From contig OX638379.1 of NCBI GenBank assembly GCA_951813605.1, forward strand, positions 6,026,062-6,090,061: a stretch of DNA of 64,000 nt, read 5' to 3'. Origin of the DNA: an uncultured Bryobacterales bacterium (GTDB lineage Bacteria > Acidobacteriota > Terriglobia > Bryobacterales > UBA6623). Numbering within the stretch: the stretch's first letter is position 1; every line of letters starts with the position of its first letter. Positions 27,399 to 35,168 of this stretch are shown in pieces. A program made the position numbers and the translations under genes. The notes below the pieces were generated by a model, which made no database searches, had not been told where the DNA came from, and was given only the letters and a program-made list of their open reading frames with translations.

Positions 27399-29318
27399 CT
27401 AGCGGGCCTCGGGACGACCTTCGTTGCGCGATGCCAGAATCCAGATTCCGGACAACGCCAGTGCGGATGCAGCCCAGATCCAAGGAGCCGTTCCAGTGGG
27501 TAGACAGATCGCTGCGGCCCCTGCCGCTCCGACCCAGACCCGTTCCGCAACGCGCAAGGGCCGCAGCCAGTAACCGACCAAGGCTACGGCCCATCCGGCC
27601 GTTCCGACCAAGACCGCCAGTCCCGAGATCAATATTGTCGGCAGCTCCCCTTGGCCGAGCAATCCCGGTTCGAACGCGAACGCGAAGGGTATCAAGAAGC
27701 AAACCAGGCCGAGCTGAAACGCCCGCGCGCTAGTCCGCATCGCGCTGCCCCCCGAGATTCCGGCAGCGGCATAGGACGCGAGCGCTACAGGAGGGGTCAC
27801 CATCGAAAGGACGCAGTAATACATCACGAAGAAATGCGCGGACAACTCTTGCACACCCAGCTCCCTCAGGGCGGGCACGAACAGGATGGCGCCGATCAGG
27901 TACGCGGCTACCGTCGGCAAGCCCATGCCCATGACAATGCAGCCAAGAACGATCAGGCCCATCGCCGCCACTGGAGACCCGTTTCCGGAGATGAGTTCAG
28001 TGCTGAACTTCAATGCCAGATTGGACTGAATTGCCACCGCGATGATGATGCCGATTGCGGCGATCGGGACCGCGACCTGGGAGGCCTGCCGCGTCGTGGT
28101 TTCTACGAACTCGACGAGTCTGCGTCCAACCAGCCGGGTCCCGCTCTTGACGAAGCTGAGCAGGACGCAGCCGACACTGGCGACGAGCGCGGAATAGGTC
28201 GCCGAGTAACCGGCTATGAGCAACCCGACCAGCACGGCGGGAGGAGCGAGCAGGTACAGTCGCGGCAGGATTGGCTGAATGGCGGATAGTGCACTCTGCG
28301 GAATGGTTCCGATACCGGTCTTCCTCGCACGCAGGTCCACGGAAAGGAACAGCGCCGCGTAGAAAGCAAGCGCCGGAAGCAGGCCGGCCAAGGCGATGCG
28401 ACCGTAGTCGACCTGCAGCATCTCGGCCATGACGAACGCCGCCACGCCCATGATGGGCGGCATGAGCTGCCCGCCTGTGGAAGCGATCGCCTCCATCGCC
28501 CCGGCAGTGTCGGCCGAATACCCGGCGCGGCGCATCAAGGGGATCGTGAAAACGCCGGTACCCGCCACATTGGCGACGGCGCTTCCGGTGATGCTGCCCA
28601 TCAGGCTGCTGGAAACGACAGCCGCCTTGGCGGAGCCGCCACTATGTGTTCCTGTCAAGCGAAGGCCCAGATCGATTACGAGCCTGCCCCCGCCGACTGC
28701 GCCGTACACCGCGCCAAAGAGAACGAAGTAGAAGACGAACTGGACCGATGTCCCGGTCGTGATTCCGAGAATGCCGTTCAGCGAGAGCGTCAGGATTTCG
28801 ATCGCCTCTTCCAGCCGGAAGCCCGAGAAACTCAGCCACCCAGGCATCCAATCGCCGACAAACCCATAGGCCAGGAATGCCAGGAGCACGCCCAGCAACG
28901 GCCACCCGACGGCTCGTCGAACGCCTTCGAGAAGCACCGTCATCCCCAAGAGGCCAAACAGAACATCCACAGGGAGGACAGGGTCGACGCCCTCCATGCG
29001 CTCGGTGAGCCGTCCCAAATCAAGCAGGTAGTAGGCCCCTGTGCCGGCCGCGCCCAGAAACAGCCCCGTGTCAGCGAGTAGACCAAGAAGCCGATGCCGG
29101 TTGCTCCGTAACGGCATCCAGAGGAACAACAGCGCCGTGGCCAGAGCCAGGTGAATGGGGCGCTCGACCAAGGGAGCCTGCGGACGAATCAGGATATAGA
29201 CCTGAAAACCGATCCAGAGGGCACCCAGGGCAATACGCAGGAGCCTCGCGGCGCGGGCACCCCTAGACTCAGCTGCCTCAGTCGGCGACGGTAACCCGTC
29301 CCCGCCGGCTAGAGCCAT
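27399..29318 (-). CDS. TRAP transporter permease, TAXI type, fused small and large subunits
   Basis: The product has 639 residues and about 17-18 membrane segments, the size and layout of TRAP permeases that fuse the 4-helix DctQ-like and 12-helix DctM-like parts. The DctM core is recognised from ILGITTGTSVQFVFYFVLFG, SLMGSITGSAVANVAGTGVF, AIASTGGQLMPPIMGVAAF and VMGMGLPTVAAYLIGAI. It imports an organic acid or amino acid using an ion gradient, fed by the TAXI binding protein. Its ATG overlaps the stop of the binding-protein gene by ten bases (29309-29318), so they are translated together. Confidence 0.93.
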   Translation of the reverse strand: MALAGGDGLPSPTEAAESRGARAARLLRIALGALWIGFQVYILIRPQAPLVERPIHLALATALLFLWMPLRSNRHRLLGLLADTGLFLGAAGTGAYYLLDLGRLTERMEGVDPVLPVDVLFGLLGMTVLLEGVRRAVGWPLLGVLLAFLAYGFVGDWMPGWLSFSGFRLEEAIEILTLSLNGILGITTGTSVQFVFYFVLFGAVYGAVGGGRLVIDLGLRLTGTHSGGSAKAAVVSSSLMGSITGSAVANVAGTGVFTIPLMRRAGYSADTAGAMEAIASTGGQLMPPIMGVAAFVMAEMLQVDYGRIALAGLLPALAFYAALFLSVDLRARKTGIGTIPQSALSAIQPILPRLYLLAPPAVLVGLLIAGYSATYSALVASVGCVLLSFVKSGTRLVGRRLVEFVETTTRQASQVAVPIAAIGIIIAVAIQSNLALKFSTELISGNGSPVAAMGLIVLGCIVMGMGLPTVAAYLIGAILFVPALRELGVQELSAHFFVMYYCVLSMVTPPVALASYAAAGISGGSAMRTSARAFQLGLVCFLIPFAFAFEPGLLGQGELPTILISGLAVLVGTAGWAVALVGYWLRPLRVAERVWVGAAGAAAICLPTGTAPWIWAASALALSGIWILASRNEGRPEAR

Positions 29319-30313
29319 CCTCGGTGCCTGTAGTATTCTTCCGCCCCTTTGTGCAACGGTACGCCGGTCTTCTGCAGCAGCGCCGCCTCGCGTGGCTCAA
29401 AGTCCTCCCAGGCGCGGTGGGCAGCGGCCATCGCTTCCTTGTTCTCGCAGACTGTCCTAGTGATCAAACGCGCCAGTTCCAGCGGCGCGTCCCTGTGCGT
29501 GATAAGGACCGTTCCCATGTTCACTGAGTCAATCGGGCCCGGCTGGCCGCGAAACCACTCCGGCATCGGAGTGCGCTCGACGCCCGGACCGGCTAGCCTT
29601 GCGATCGTCTCCTCCGGGTAGTCCAGGAACCTTACCGGAGTCGTTGTGGCCACTTCAGTGACGGTGGGGTGTCCGCGGATCGCTGTCTCGAGATAAAGGT
29701 CCGCCCGGCCGTCCCGGAAGATCGACGCCACTTGATTGGCCGAGACTTGAATGATCTCGCCCCCTCGCTCCGAGATTTCCGCACGGCTGGTGCCGAGCGA
29801 GTCGAAGAGCATGTCCGCAACCACCGGCACGGTGCTGCCGCGGGGCTTCATCACGATCCGTGGCGGCTCGTTCGACAATAGCGCCCTCTTCAGAGTGTCA
29901 TTGCCTGTGCGACCGATGTATTCCTCCGTGAGCATTGCGGCCATCCACACCCTATTCAGGCCGCCGACGAGGGCGCGCAGGTTCAGGTGCTCCCGGTCAT
30001 AGGCCACAGGATTCCCGGCATACGCCCAGGCCGCGGTAGCAGCCTGGGCGATCGCAATGGTCTCTTCCCCGCGATCAACCAAGATCGGGTTGCCGATCCC
30101 GCCTCCGCGAGCGACGACCTCCACCCGAGTCCCGTCCGGCAAGGACCGCTGGAGCAATTGCGACAAAGTGGCTGCGAAGACGTACCACGAAGTCCCGGGC
30201 GGCATTGCGCCTATAGTGATTCGATCCCCTGTCGCCTTCTTGCAGCCCAGGCCGCCCGACAGGCCGCAGTGGGCCAATGACAACGCGAGAAACCGCCTCC
30301 GCCCCAAGCTCAT
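29309..30313 (-). CDS. TAXI-family TRAP solute-binding protein, probable lipoprotein
   Basis: The product has 334 residues. A leader with LGRRRFLALSLAHCGLSGGLGC gives both a twin-arginine-like motif and a lipobox (GLGC), so it is periplasmic and membrane-tethered. The TAXI fold is recognised from ITIGAMPPGTSWYVFAATLS, VVARGGGIGNPILVDRGEET, LRALVGGLNRVWMAAML and ADLYLETAIRGHPTVTEVAT. Some characterised TAXI proteins bind glutamate, glutamine or 2-oxoglutarate, so a similar ligand is possible. A TTG six codons upstream is an alternative start; the ATG at 30313 was chosen. It lies 20 bases after the DapA-like gene and overlaps the permease. Confidence 0.92.
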   Translation of the reverse strand: MSLGRRRFLALSLAHCGLSGGLGCKKATGDRITIGAMPPGTSWYVFAATLSQLLQRSLPDGTRVEVVARGGGIGNPILVDRGEETIAIAQAATAAWAYAGNPVAYDREHLNLRALVGGLNRVWMAAMLTEEYIGRTGNDTLKRALLSNEPPRIVMKPRGSTVPVVADMLFDSLGTSRAEISERGGEIIQVSANQVASIFRDGRADLYLETAIRGHPTVTEVATTTPVRFLDYPEETIARLAGPGVERTPMPEWFRGQPGPIDSVNMGTVLITHRDAPLELARLITRTVCENKEAMAAAHRAWEDFEPREAALLQKTGVPLHKGAEEYYRHRGWL

Positions 30314-30333
30314 TTCCGAATTCCCAGACAATG

Positions 30334-31308
30334 CTAGCGCGCTGACACGCCCACGGGCTCCGCCTCGAATTCGGCTCGCGGCAGAAGTCCCGTTTCCCTT
30401 AGGGCATCTCGGATCTTGTCCAGCCGCTCCTTGGAAGGCGGGCGGGTCGGAGGCCGCGTCGTGGCCGACCGGAGGCGTCCGGACAGCACCATGGCCGCCT
30501 TCATCCGTGCGTGCGCATCGCCAGAGGGCTCTTCCGACGCGTAGACCGCCTCCTTTAGGACGTTAATGCGCTCTTGGATGCGACGGGCGCGGTGCAGATC
30601 GCCGTCGCAGACGGCCTGATACAAGTCGACCAAGAACTCGGGGATGAACGACGCGAAACCGACAAGGGCTCCGTCCACGCCCTGCACCATGGACGCCAGG
30701 ACGTACTCGTCATGGCAGGTCAGAACCGTGCAGTCCGGATTGGCGTTGCGTATTGCGCGAATGTCGCGCTCGTACTTCGACATCTCGCGCGTGCCGACCT
30801 TAAAAGTCGTCACGTTCGGCACTTGGGCCAGCGTGGCCAGCAGCTTCGACGAGTACCGCGCCTTGGTCCAAGCGGGATAGACATGGACGATCAGGTTGAG
30901 GTCGACAGCGTCGGAAATCGCCGCGAAATGATCTACCACATGCTCCATGCGCATGCCGAACCTCAGCCAGTAGTGTGGCGGCATTACCAGCAGACCGCTC
31001 GCCCCGGCCTCGTCGGCCCTATGCGCGTGCTCGACGGACTCCTGGATCGACTCGCAGCAGATTCCAGAGACTACCGGAACGACACGCCCGGCTGCATCAG
31101 CGACGATGCGGGTGACCTCCGCTCGCTCGCCAGCGCTCAGGGCGAATACCTCCCCTGTGTGTCCGTTCGTGACCAAGCCGCCGATTCCGGCGTGACCGGC
31201 GAGCCATCGGGAGAAGCGCCCGAGTTCCTTGACATCGATGGACCGATCCTCGCGGAACGGAAGCTGCAGGGCGGGCAAAATGCCACGAAACGGCGGTACG
31301 CGAGCCAT
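30334..31308 (-). CDS. Dihydrodipicolinate synthase / N-acetylneuraminate lyase family aldolase
   Basis: The product has 324 residues. The (beta/alpha)8 aldolase family is clear: TNGHTGEVFALSAGERAEVT (the GxxGE substrate-binding segment), PVVSGICCESIQESVEHA, LLVMPPHYWLRF, IVHVYPAW with the catalytic tyrosine, and TTFKVGTREM with the Schiff-base lysine. It probably cleaves or builds a 2-keto-acid with pyruvate, rather than making lysine, because it sits at the head of a transport operon. AGGAGA eight bases before ATG 31308 fixes the start, although the frame is open 28 codons further. Downstream are the TAXI binding protein, permease and DUF1445 gene. Confidence 0.92.
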   Translation of the reverse strand: MARVPPFRGILPALQLPFREDRSIDVKELGRFSRWLAGHAGIGGLVTNGHTGEVFALSAGERAEVTRIVADAAGRVVPVVSGICCESIQESVEHAHRADEAGASGLLVMPPHYWLRFGMRMEHVVDHFAAISDAVDLNLIVHVYPAWTKARYSSKLLATLAQVPNVTTFKVGTREMSKYERDIRAIRNANPDCTVLTCHDEYVLASMVQGVDGALVGFASFIPEFLVDLYQAVCDGDLHRARRIQERINVLKEAVYASEEPSGDAHARMKAAMVLSGRLRSATTRPPTRPPSKERLDKIRDALRETGLLPRAEFEAEPVGVSAR

Positions 31309-31982
31309 GGTTTGATTCTCCTCTGCGAGCAGCGTCCGGGGCAAGGCCCGGCCGGTCTGCGGATTGTGTATTTCGCGCTGCCTGCGCCGCAAAGTGGGCT
31401 CGCCTGTCCGAGAAGAAGCGAAGAGCCTTACGGAGAACTGGGCGGACCGGCAAACGGTCTCTAGTTTGAAGCGCTTTACGCGGGCGGACCTATTGCCGGC
31501 GCCTGCGAGGGTGCCCCCTCAACTTTCGCGCAGATCGCAGGCCTTCCAGGAGCCCTGTTGCGGCTCAGCCAAGGGAATCACGAAGCCGGCGATGGAACCC
31601 CAAGGCACCGCCCAGCGAGTCATCGCCGGCATTTCCGCTAACCCTCAACGCTCAGCAACTGAGGTCGCAGCGTCCCTGCAACCGCTTCGGGCCCGATAAA
31701 CTGCGCATCTGGTCTCAAGGGTGCACGCGTCCAACCTGGCCGAGCACAATTCGTCCCAGGCCGTTGCGACGGAGTTGCGAAACGCGCCGCCATCGCTGCC
31801 GGGGACTCTGCTCGCGCGCTAACCTTGGTGCATGGGCATAGGTGCGGAAGCCGAAACGACCCGCCGACTACTTTCGCTCGGCCTGCCTCCAAGGGGTATC
31901 ACACGGCTCTCGCTTGCCATCGGCGCAACTCCGCGCTGCCGTCTCAGGGGAGTGGTCCGGCAACAGCTCCGGTAGGGCAAGT
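31309..31982. other. Divergent intergenic region, about 670 bp
   Basis: No gene is recognised between the DapA-like gene (leftward) and the ACP-phosphodiesterase-like gene (rightward). Short frames in all phases lack motifs or ribosome-binding sites. It should hold both promoters, but no clear -35/-10 pair was found. Confidence 0.35.
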
Positions 31983-32597
31983 GTGAACTATCTGGCCCAT
32001 CTCGCGCTTGCCGGTGACGAACCCGAGGCTCAAGTCGGCCAAGTTCTCGCGGATCTCGTTAGCGCGAGGAGAATTGCGTCATTCGAACCCGGGATACAAG
32101 CGGGGATTCGCGCCCACCAGAAAATCGATGTGTATGCCGACAGCCACCCAGCTGTCGCCGCCGCACGTCGAAGGCTGCAGCCGCCGTATCGTCGTTTCGC
32201 GGGCATCCTTCTCGATGTCTACTTCGATCATTTCCTGGCCAAGGGTTGGCACCGCCACGGCGACGGCACGTCCCTTGCCGAATTCGCGACGAAGCGATAC
32301 CTGGTCCTCCGCAAGTACCGTGACCTGCCGCCAAAACGATTCAGGATTGTGGTCGATGCCATGAGTCGGGACAACTGGCTCGTCGGCTATTCCAAGGTAG
32401 CGGGCGTCGAGAGGGCGCTGCGCGGAATCTCGAAGCGTCTCACGCGCGAAAACCCAATTGCGTCGGGAGTGAGTGCCCTGTCCGAGAATTACGAGCGATT
32501 GCGATCCGACTTCGAGGAATTCTTCCCGCAGCTGAAGGAATATGCCCTGACATTGCAGCAGTCGGCACATGCAAACCGCCGGGATAGCCGCATGTAG
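31983..32597 (+). CDS. Acyl-carrier-protein phosphodiesterase-like protein (DUF479 family)
   Basis: The product has 204 residues, the usual size of AcpH/DUF479 proteins. The family pattern is visible from the N-terminus: VNYLAHLALAGD, GQVLADLVSAR, GIRAHQKIDVYADSHPAVAA, GILLDVYFDHFLAKGWHRHG and DAMSRDNWLVGYSKVAGVER. The acidic and histidine residues in these segments are the HD-like metal ligands of the family, which removes 4'-phosphopantetheine from acyl carrier protein. GTG at 31983 starts exactly where family members start, with TAGGG six to ten bases before. The gene stands alone, 150 bases before the sulfatase-like gene. AcpH activity in this branch is unproven. Confidence 0.85.
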   Translation: MNYLAHLALAGDEPEAQVGQVLADLVSARRIASFEPGIQAGIRAHQKIDVYADSHPAVAAARRRLQPPYRRFAGILLDVYFDHFLAKGWHRHGDGTSLAEFATKRYLVLRKYRDLPPKRFRIVVDAMSRDNWLVGYSKVAGVERALRGISKRLTRENPIASGVSALSENYERLRSDFEEFFPQLKEYALTLQQSAHANRRDSRM

Positions 32598-32707
32598 CGG
32601 ATTGACGGTCAAATCGGCAGATAACACGGTCGAGGGAGAGCCTGCGGAGCGCAGCCGAACGTGCTAGCGGAACATGCCCCGTCGCCAAGCTGCAAGCGCC
32701 ATGCTCG

Positions 32708-32737
32708 TTGCCCTCCTTGGAGCGATAACGCTACACT
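32708..32737 (+). promoter_or_regulatory. Promoter just before the sulfatase-like gene
   Basis: TTGCCC (32708-32713) and TACACT (32732-32737) are separated by 18 bases. The -10 hexamer ends eight bases before ATG 32746, so the transcript would be leaderless or nearly so. Confidence 0.5.
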
Positions 32738-32745
32738 TTAGGCGT

Positions 32746-34173
32746 ATGGGCGGGACTACGAGACTGATGCGCGCCGGCATCCCGGTCCTTGCGCTCGTTG
32801 GGGCTAGTGCAATGCTGTTCTCTCAGCTGACACCGTCAGGCACGCCCGCAAAGTCGGACCGCCCCCACGTTGTCTTGATCACCGTTGACACGCTTCGGGC
32901 CGATCACCTGTCCTGTTACGGCTATCACCTCAGGACGAGCCCTGCCATGGACCGCCTAGCCGAGGAGGGCGTGAGGTTCGACCGCGCCTACAGTGCGATC
33001 CCGATGACCGGGCCGTCCCACTTTTCGATGTTCACAGGACGCTACCCGCAAGAGCACGGAGCGCGTATCAACGGTGTGGCACTTCCGGACGACACCAAGT
33101 GGCTAACAATTCCGCAAGTGCTGCGCCGGTTCGAATACACCTCGGCGGCATTTGTCAGTGCGTGGCCTCTGATCGGCCGGCTTACCCAGCTCAACCGGGA
33201 CTTTGACCACTATGACGAGGAGCTCGGACGCTCCTATCAGGTCTTTCATTCCATGCGCTGGGCCGAGGACGTCACGAGGCCCGCCCTTCGCTGGCTGGAC
33301 GAACACAAGGACGAGAAAAACCTATTCCTTTGGGTGCATTACTTCGACCCGCACGAGCCCTACAACCTCCGCCAGGACTTCGCCGAGCCCGAGCAGCTTC
33401 GTGAGCCGGGCCCCGCGATCCGGGACTACAGCGAGGCCGTGCGGAACCGTATCGTCCGCTACGACTCGGAGATCGGGTACGCAGACAAGCACATAGCAAC
33501 GCTCCTAAACCGAATTGACAAGCTAGGCCTGCGGGACAACACGCTCGTGGCGCTCCTTTCCGATCATGGGGAGGGCCTCGGGGAACAGGGCTTCGTAGGC
33601 CATGGGCGGTGGCTGTACGAAAGCACGGTGCGGGTGCCGTGGATCATGCGCCTTCCGGGGAGAATCGAAGAAGGCACGGTGATCGAGCGCAACGTGTCGA
33701 CGCTGGACCTGGCTCCCACGCTGCTGGATCTCGTAGTGCCCGAATTCCGCGAAGACTCGCAACTCTCGTTCACCTACGCGGGTCGAAGCCAAGTTACCGC
33801 CATCATGAACGGGGCGAAACCGCATTCCAGGCAAATCCGTTTCGTCTCCTTTGAGGGCAAGAAGGGCTTCATCCCGTCGTGGATCTCGTGGGTTTGGAGG
33901 CCCAATTCCGGCCTGCCGTTCCGAATTGGAAAGCTGGACGGGACAATGAAGTCGATCTGGACACCGCAAGCGAGCCAATTCGAGTTTTTCGACCTCGCCA
34001 AAGATCCCTTGGAACGCAACTCCCAGATCCTTGCCAAGAGCGACGGCCGCTACAAGTTCGAGAGTGCGGCGTTTGAACGCTGGTTCGGTTCGACCAACCT
34101 GGCCGAGAGCGAATCGCGCCTCAGCCCGGCCGACAAAGAGATCCTAGAGAGCCTCGGGTATATCAACCGGTAG
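32746..34173 (+). CDS. Sulfatase-superfamily hydrolase without the CxPxR motif
   Basis: The product has 475 residues with a membrane anchor or signal (MRAGIPVLALVGASAMLF) and a sulfatase/alkaline-phosphatase fold: VVLITVDTLRADHLSCYGYH, PAMDRLAEEGVRFDRAYS, FLWVHYFDPHEPYN, TLVALLSDHGEGLGEQGFVG and a C-terminal LYD-type stretch (FEFFDLAKDPLERNSQ). At the nucleophile position it has IPMTGPSHFSMFTGRYP instead of C/S-x-P-x-R, so it cannot carry formylglycine; the threonine is the likely nucleophile, as in phosphotransferases of the superfamily. The start at 32746 fits the promoter; ATG 32674 is also possible. The last 30 bases overlap zapA on the other strand. Its substrate may be a phospho- or phosphono-ester rather than a sulfate. 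Confidence 0.88.
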   Translation: MGGTTRLMRAGIPVLALVGASAMLFSQLTPSGTPAKSDRPHVVLITVDTLRADHLSCYGYHLRTSPAMDRLAEEGVRFDRAYSAIPMTGPSHFSMFTGRYPQEHGARINGVALPDDTKWLTIPQVLRRFEYTSAAFVSAWPLIGRLTQLNRDFDHYDEELGRSYQVFHSMRWAEDVTRPALRWLDEHKDEKNLFLWVHYFDPHEPYNLRQDFAEPEQLREPGPAIRDYSEAVRNRIVRYDSEIGYADKHIATLLNRIDKLGLRDNTLVALLSDHGEGLGEQGFVGHGRWLYESTVRVPWIMRLPGRIEEGTVIERNVSTLDLAPTLLDLVVPEFREDSQLSFTYAGRSQVTAIMNGAKPHSRQIRFVSFEGKKGFIPSWISWVWRPNSGLPFRIGKLDGTMKSIWTPQASQFEFFDLAKDPLERNSQILAKSDGRYKFESAAFERWFGSTNLAESESRLSPADKEILESLGYINR

Positions 34174-34590
34174 CTCGTCGGGCCCGCCTCCAACCGGTTC
34201 CGCGGTGTTCGTGTCATCTGGATGCGTTTCCACGTCGGCCGGCGTGTCACCCGCCGCAACGCCGGGAGGATTATCGGCCGCAGCCGCTGCCGGTGTCTGC
34301 AGTTCCTCTCGGAGGCCGTTCTCTAGCACCTCCAATAGGCGGTCCGCGGAATCGCCGACATCAGACCGGTAGGTTGCAAACTCGTCGCGTACCCTTGCGA
34401 GTTTGTCGGCCAGATGCAGCGCGGCGAGGATCGCAAGCTGATAGCTTTCCGCTCCGGGCATGTTCTCTGAGAAGCGCCGCATTGTCTCGTCCACCTTGCG
34501 CGCCAATTCCCGCGTGCGCACGGCGTCTGCCCCCACCAGCTGGTAGGTGCGGCCGTAGATGACGACTTGTATTCGGTCTTGGGCCGCCAT
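34144..34590 (-). CDS. zapA: Cell division protein ZapA
   Basis: The product has 148 residues. The ZapA head is seen at the N-terminus (RIQVVIYGRTYQLVGAD, RTRELARKVDETMRRFSENM) followed by a coiled-coil (YQLAILAALHLADKLARVRD). It stabilises FtsZ protofilaments at mid-cell. About 55 residues rich in Ala, Pro, Asp and Glu extend beyond the usual end and have no predicted structure. It begins five bases after the stop of a coiled-coil gene, so the two are one operon. The ATG at 34590 is where the family starts. Its 3' end overlaps the convergent sulfatase-like gene by 30 bases. Confidence 0.88.
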   Translation of the reverse strand: MAAQDRIQVVIYGRTYQLVGADAVRTRELARKVDETMRRFSENMPGAESYQLAILAALHLADKLARVRDEFATYRSDVGDSADRLLEVLENGLREELQTPAAAAADNPPGVAAGDTPADVETHPDDTNTAEPVGGGPDELPVDIPEAL

Positions 34591-34595
34591 CGCGC

Positions 34596-34889
34596 TTACC
34601 CCTCCCGCTCCAGCTCCTCGACGCGGCGCAACAGAGCTTGGACTCGTTCCCGTGCCGCCCGGCGCACCTCGTCGCAATCCAGGTTCTTCTGGAGTAGGGC
34701 AATCCGGGAATCCCTCTCAAGCACCAGCTGGCGCAGCCCCACGGCTTCAGTTTCGGCTTGCCTGCGCGCTGCGCGCGCCTCGCGCAGCTCCTCGACTAAA
34801 GCAAGGACTCGACGCTCTAGCTTCTCTAGGAATACTAGGCCATTTGCGCCGGACTGGTTGGCCGGGCTTCCCGATGGTAGCTGGTCCAT
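34596..34889 (-). CDS. Short coiled-coil protein upstream of zapA (ZapB-like)
   Basis: The product has 97 residues, and almost all of it is heptad-patterned coiled coil (FLEKLERRVLALVEELREAR, RQAETEAVGLRQLVLERDSR). Size, coiled-coil content and position directly before zapA match the ZapB-type division proteins found next to zapA in other bacteria, but sequence similarity cannot be judged by eye. A GTG two codons upstream is an alternative start. Inference: a structural partner of ZapA at the division ring. Confidence 0.75.
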   Translation of the reverse strand: MDQLPSGSPANQSGANGLVFLEKLERRVLALVEELREARAARRQAETEAVGLRQLVLERDSRIALLQKNLDCDEVRRAARERVQALLRRVEELEREG

Positions 34890-34943
34890 GAGCACGCCCC
34901 CAAGGTCTCACCATGATAGAGCACGGCAGAGCCCGAGCGGCGG

Positions 34944-34979
34944 CCGAACAGGTTGGCCTAGGCCCAGCCTGCTGTTCGG
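34944..34979. terminator. Long near-perfect hairpin next to the tRNA-Leu 3' end
   Basis: CCGAACAG (34944-34951) pairs with CTGTTCGG (34972-34979), and the inner arms GGTTGGCC and GGCCCAGCC extend it to about 16 pairs with one or two bulges and a two-base loop. It lies two bases from the encoded CCA end of the tRNA, on its downstream side. It has no T-run, so it may be a processing or termination structure. Confidence 0.45.
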
Positions 34980-34981
34980 GG

Positions 34982-35070
34982 TGGTGCGCAAGAGAGGACT
35001 TGAACCTCCACGGGATTTAACTCCCACTAGGACCTGAACCTAGCGCGTCTGCCAATTCCGCCACTTGCGC
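34982..35070 (-). tRNA. tRNA-Leu (anticodon CAG)
   Basis: On the minus strand the acceptor stem GCGCAAG (35070-35064) pairs with CTTGCGC (34992-34986), followed by A and an encoded CCA (34984-34982). The anticodon arm CTAGG-TTCAGGT-CCTAG gives anticodon CAG, reading CUG. A long variable arm (TGGGAGTTAAATCCCG) and the T arm GGAGGTTCAAGTCCTC complete a class II tRNA-Leu of 89 bases. Its discriminator is A, as expected for leucine. Confidence 0.95.
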
Positions 35071-35168
35071 ACGCCACGGTGCGATGCTTACTTTACTGCT
35101 ATGGGAATCGAACCGATCTGCCTATTGTAAGGCATGAATGCGGGTCTGGGCTTCGGAAGCGCGGGCAC

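Noticed and set aside
34896..34981. 6S RNA gene, often found beside zapA
   Set aside because: Only about 85 bases are available between the coiled-coil gene and the tRNA, too short for 6S RNA, and the central bubble is absent.
35101..35135. Possible second tRNA next to tRNA-Leu, from the T-arm-like GGTTCGATTCCC on the minus strand
   Set aside because: Only a T-arm-like stretch is present, with a mismatch in its stem; no acceptor stem, D arm or anticodon arm could be found around it.
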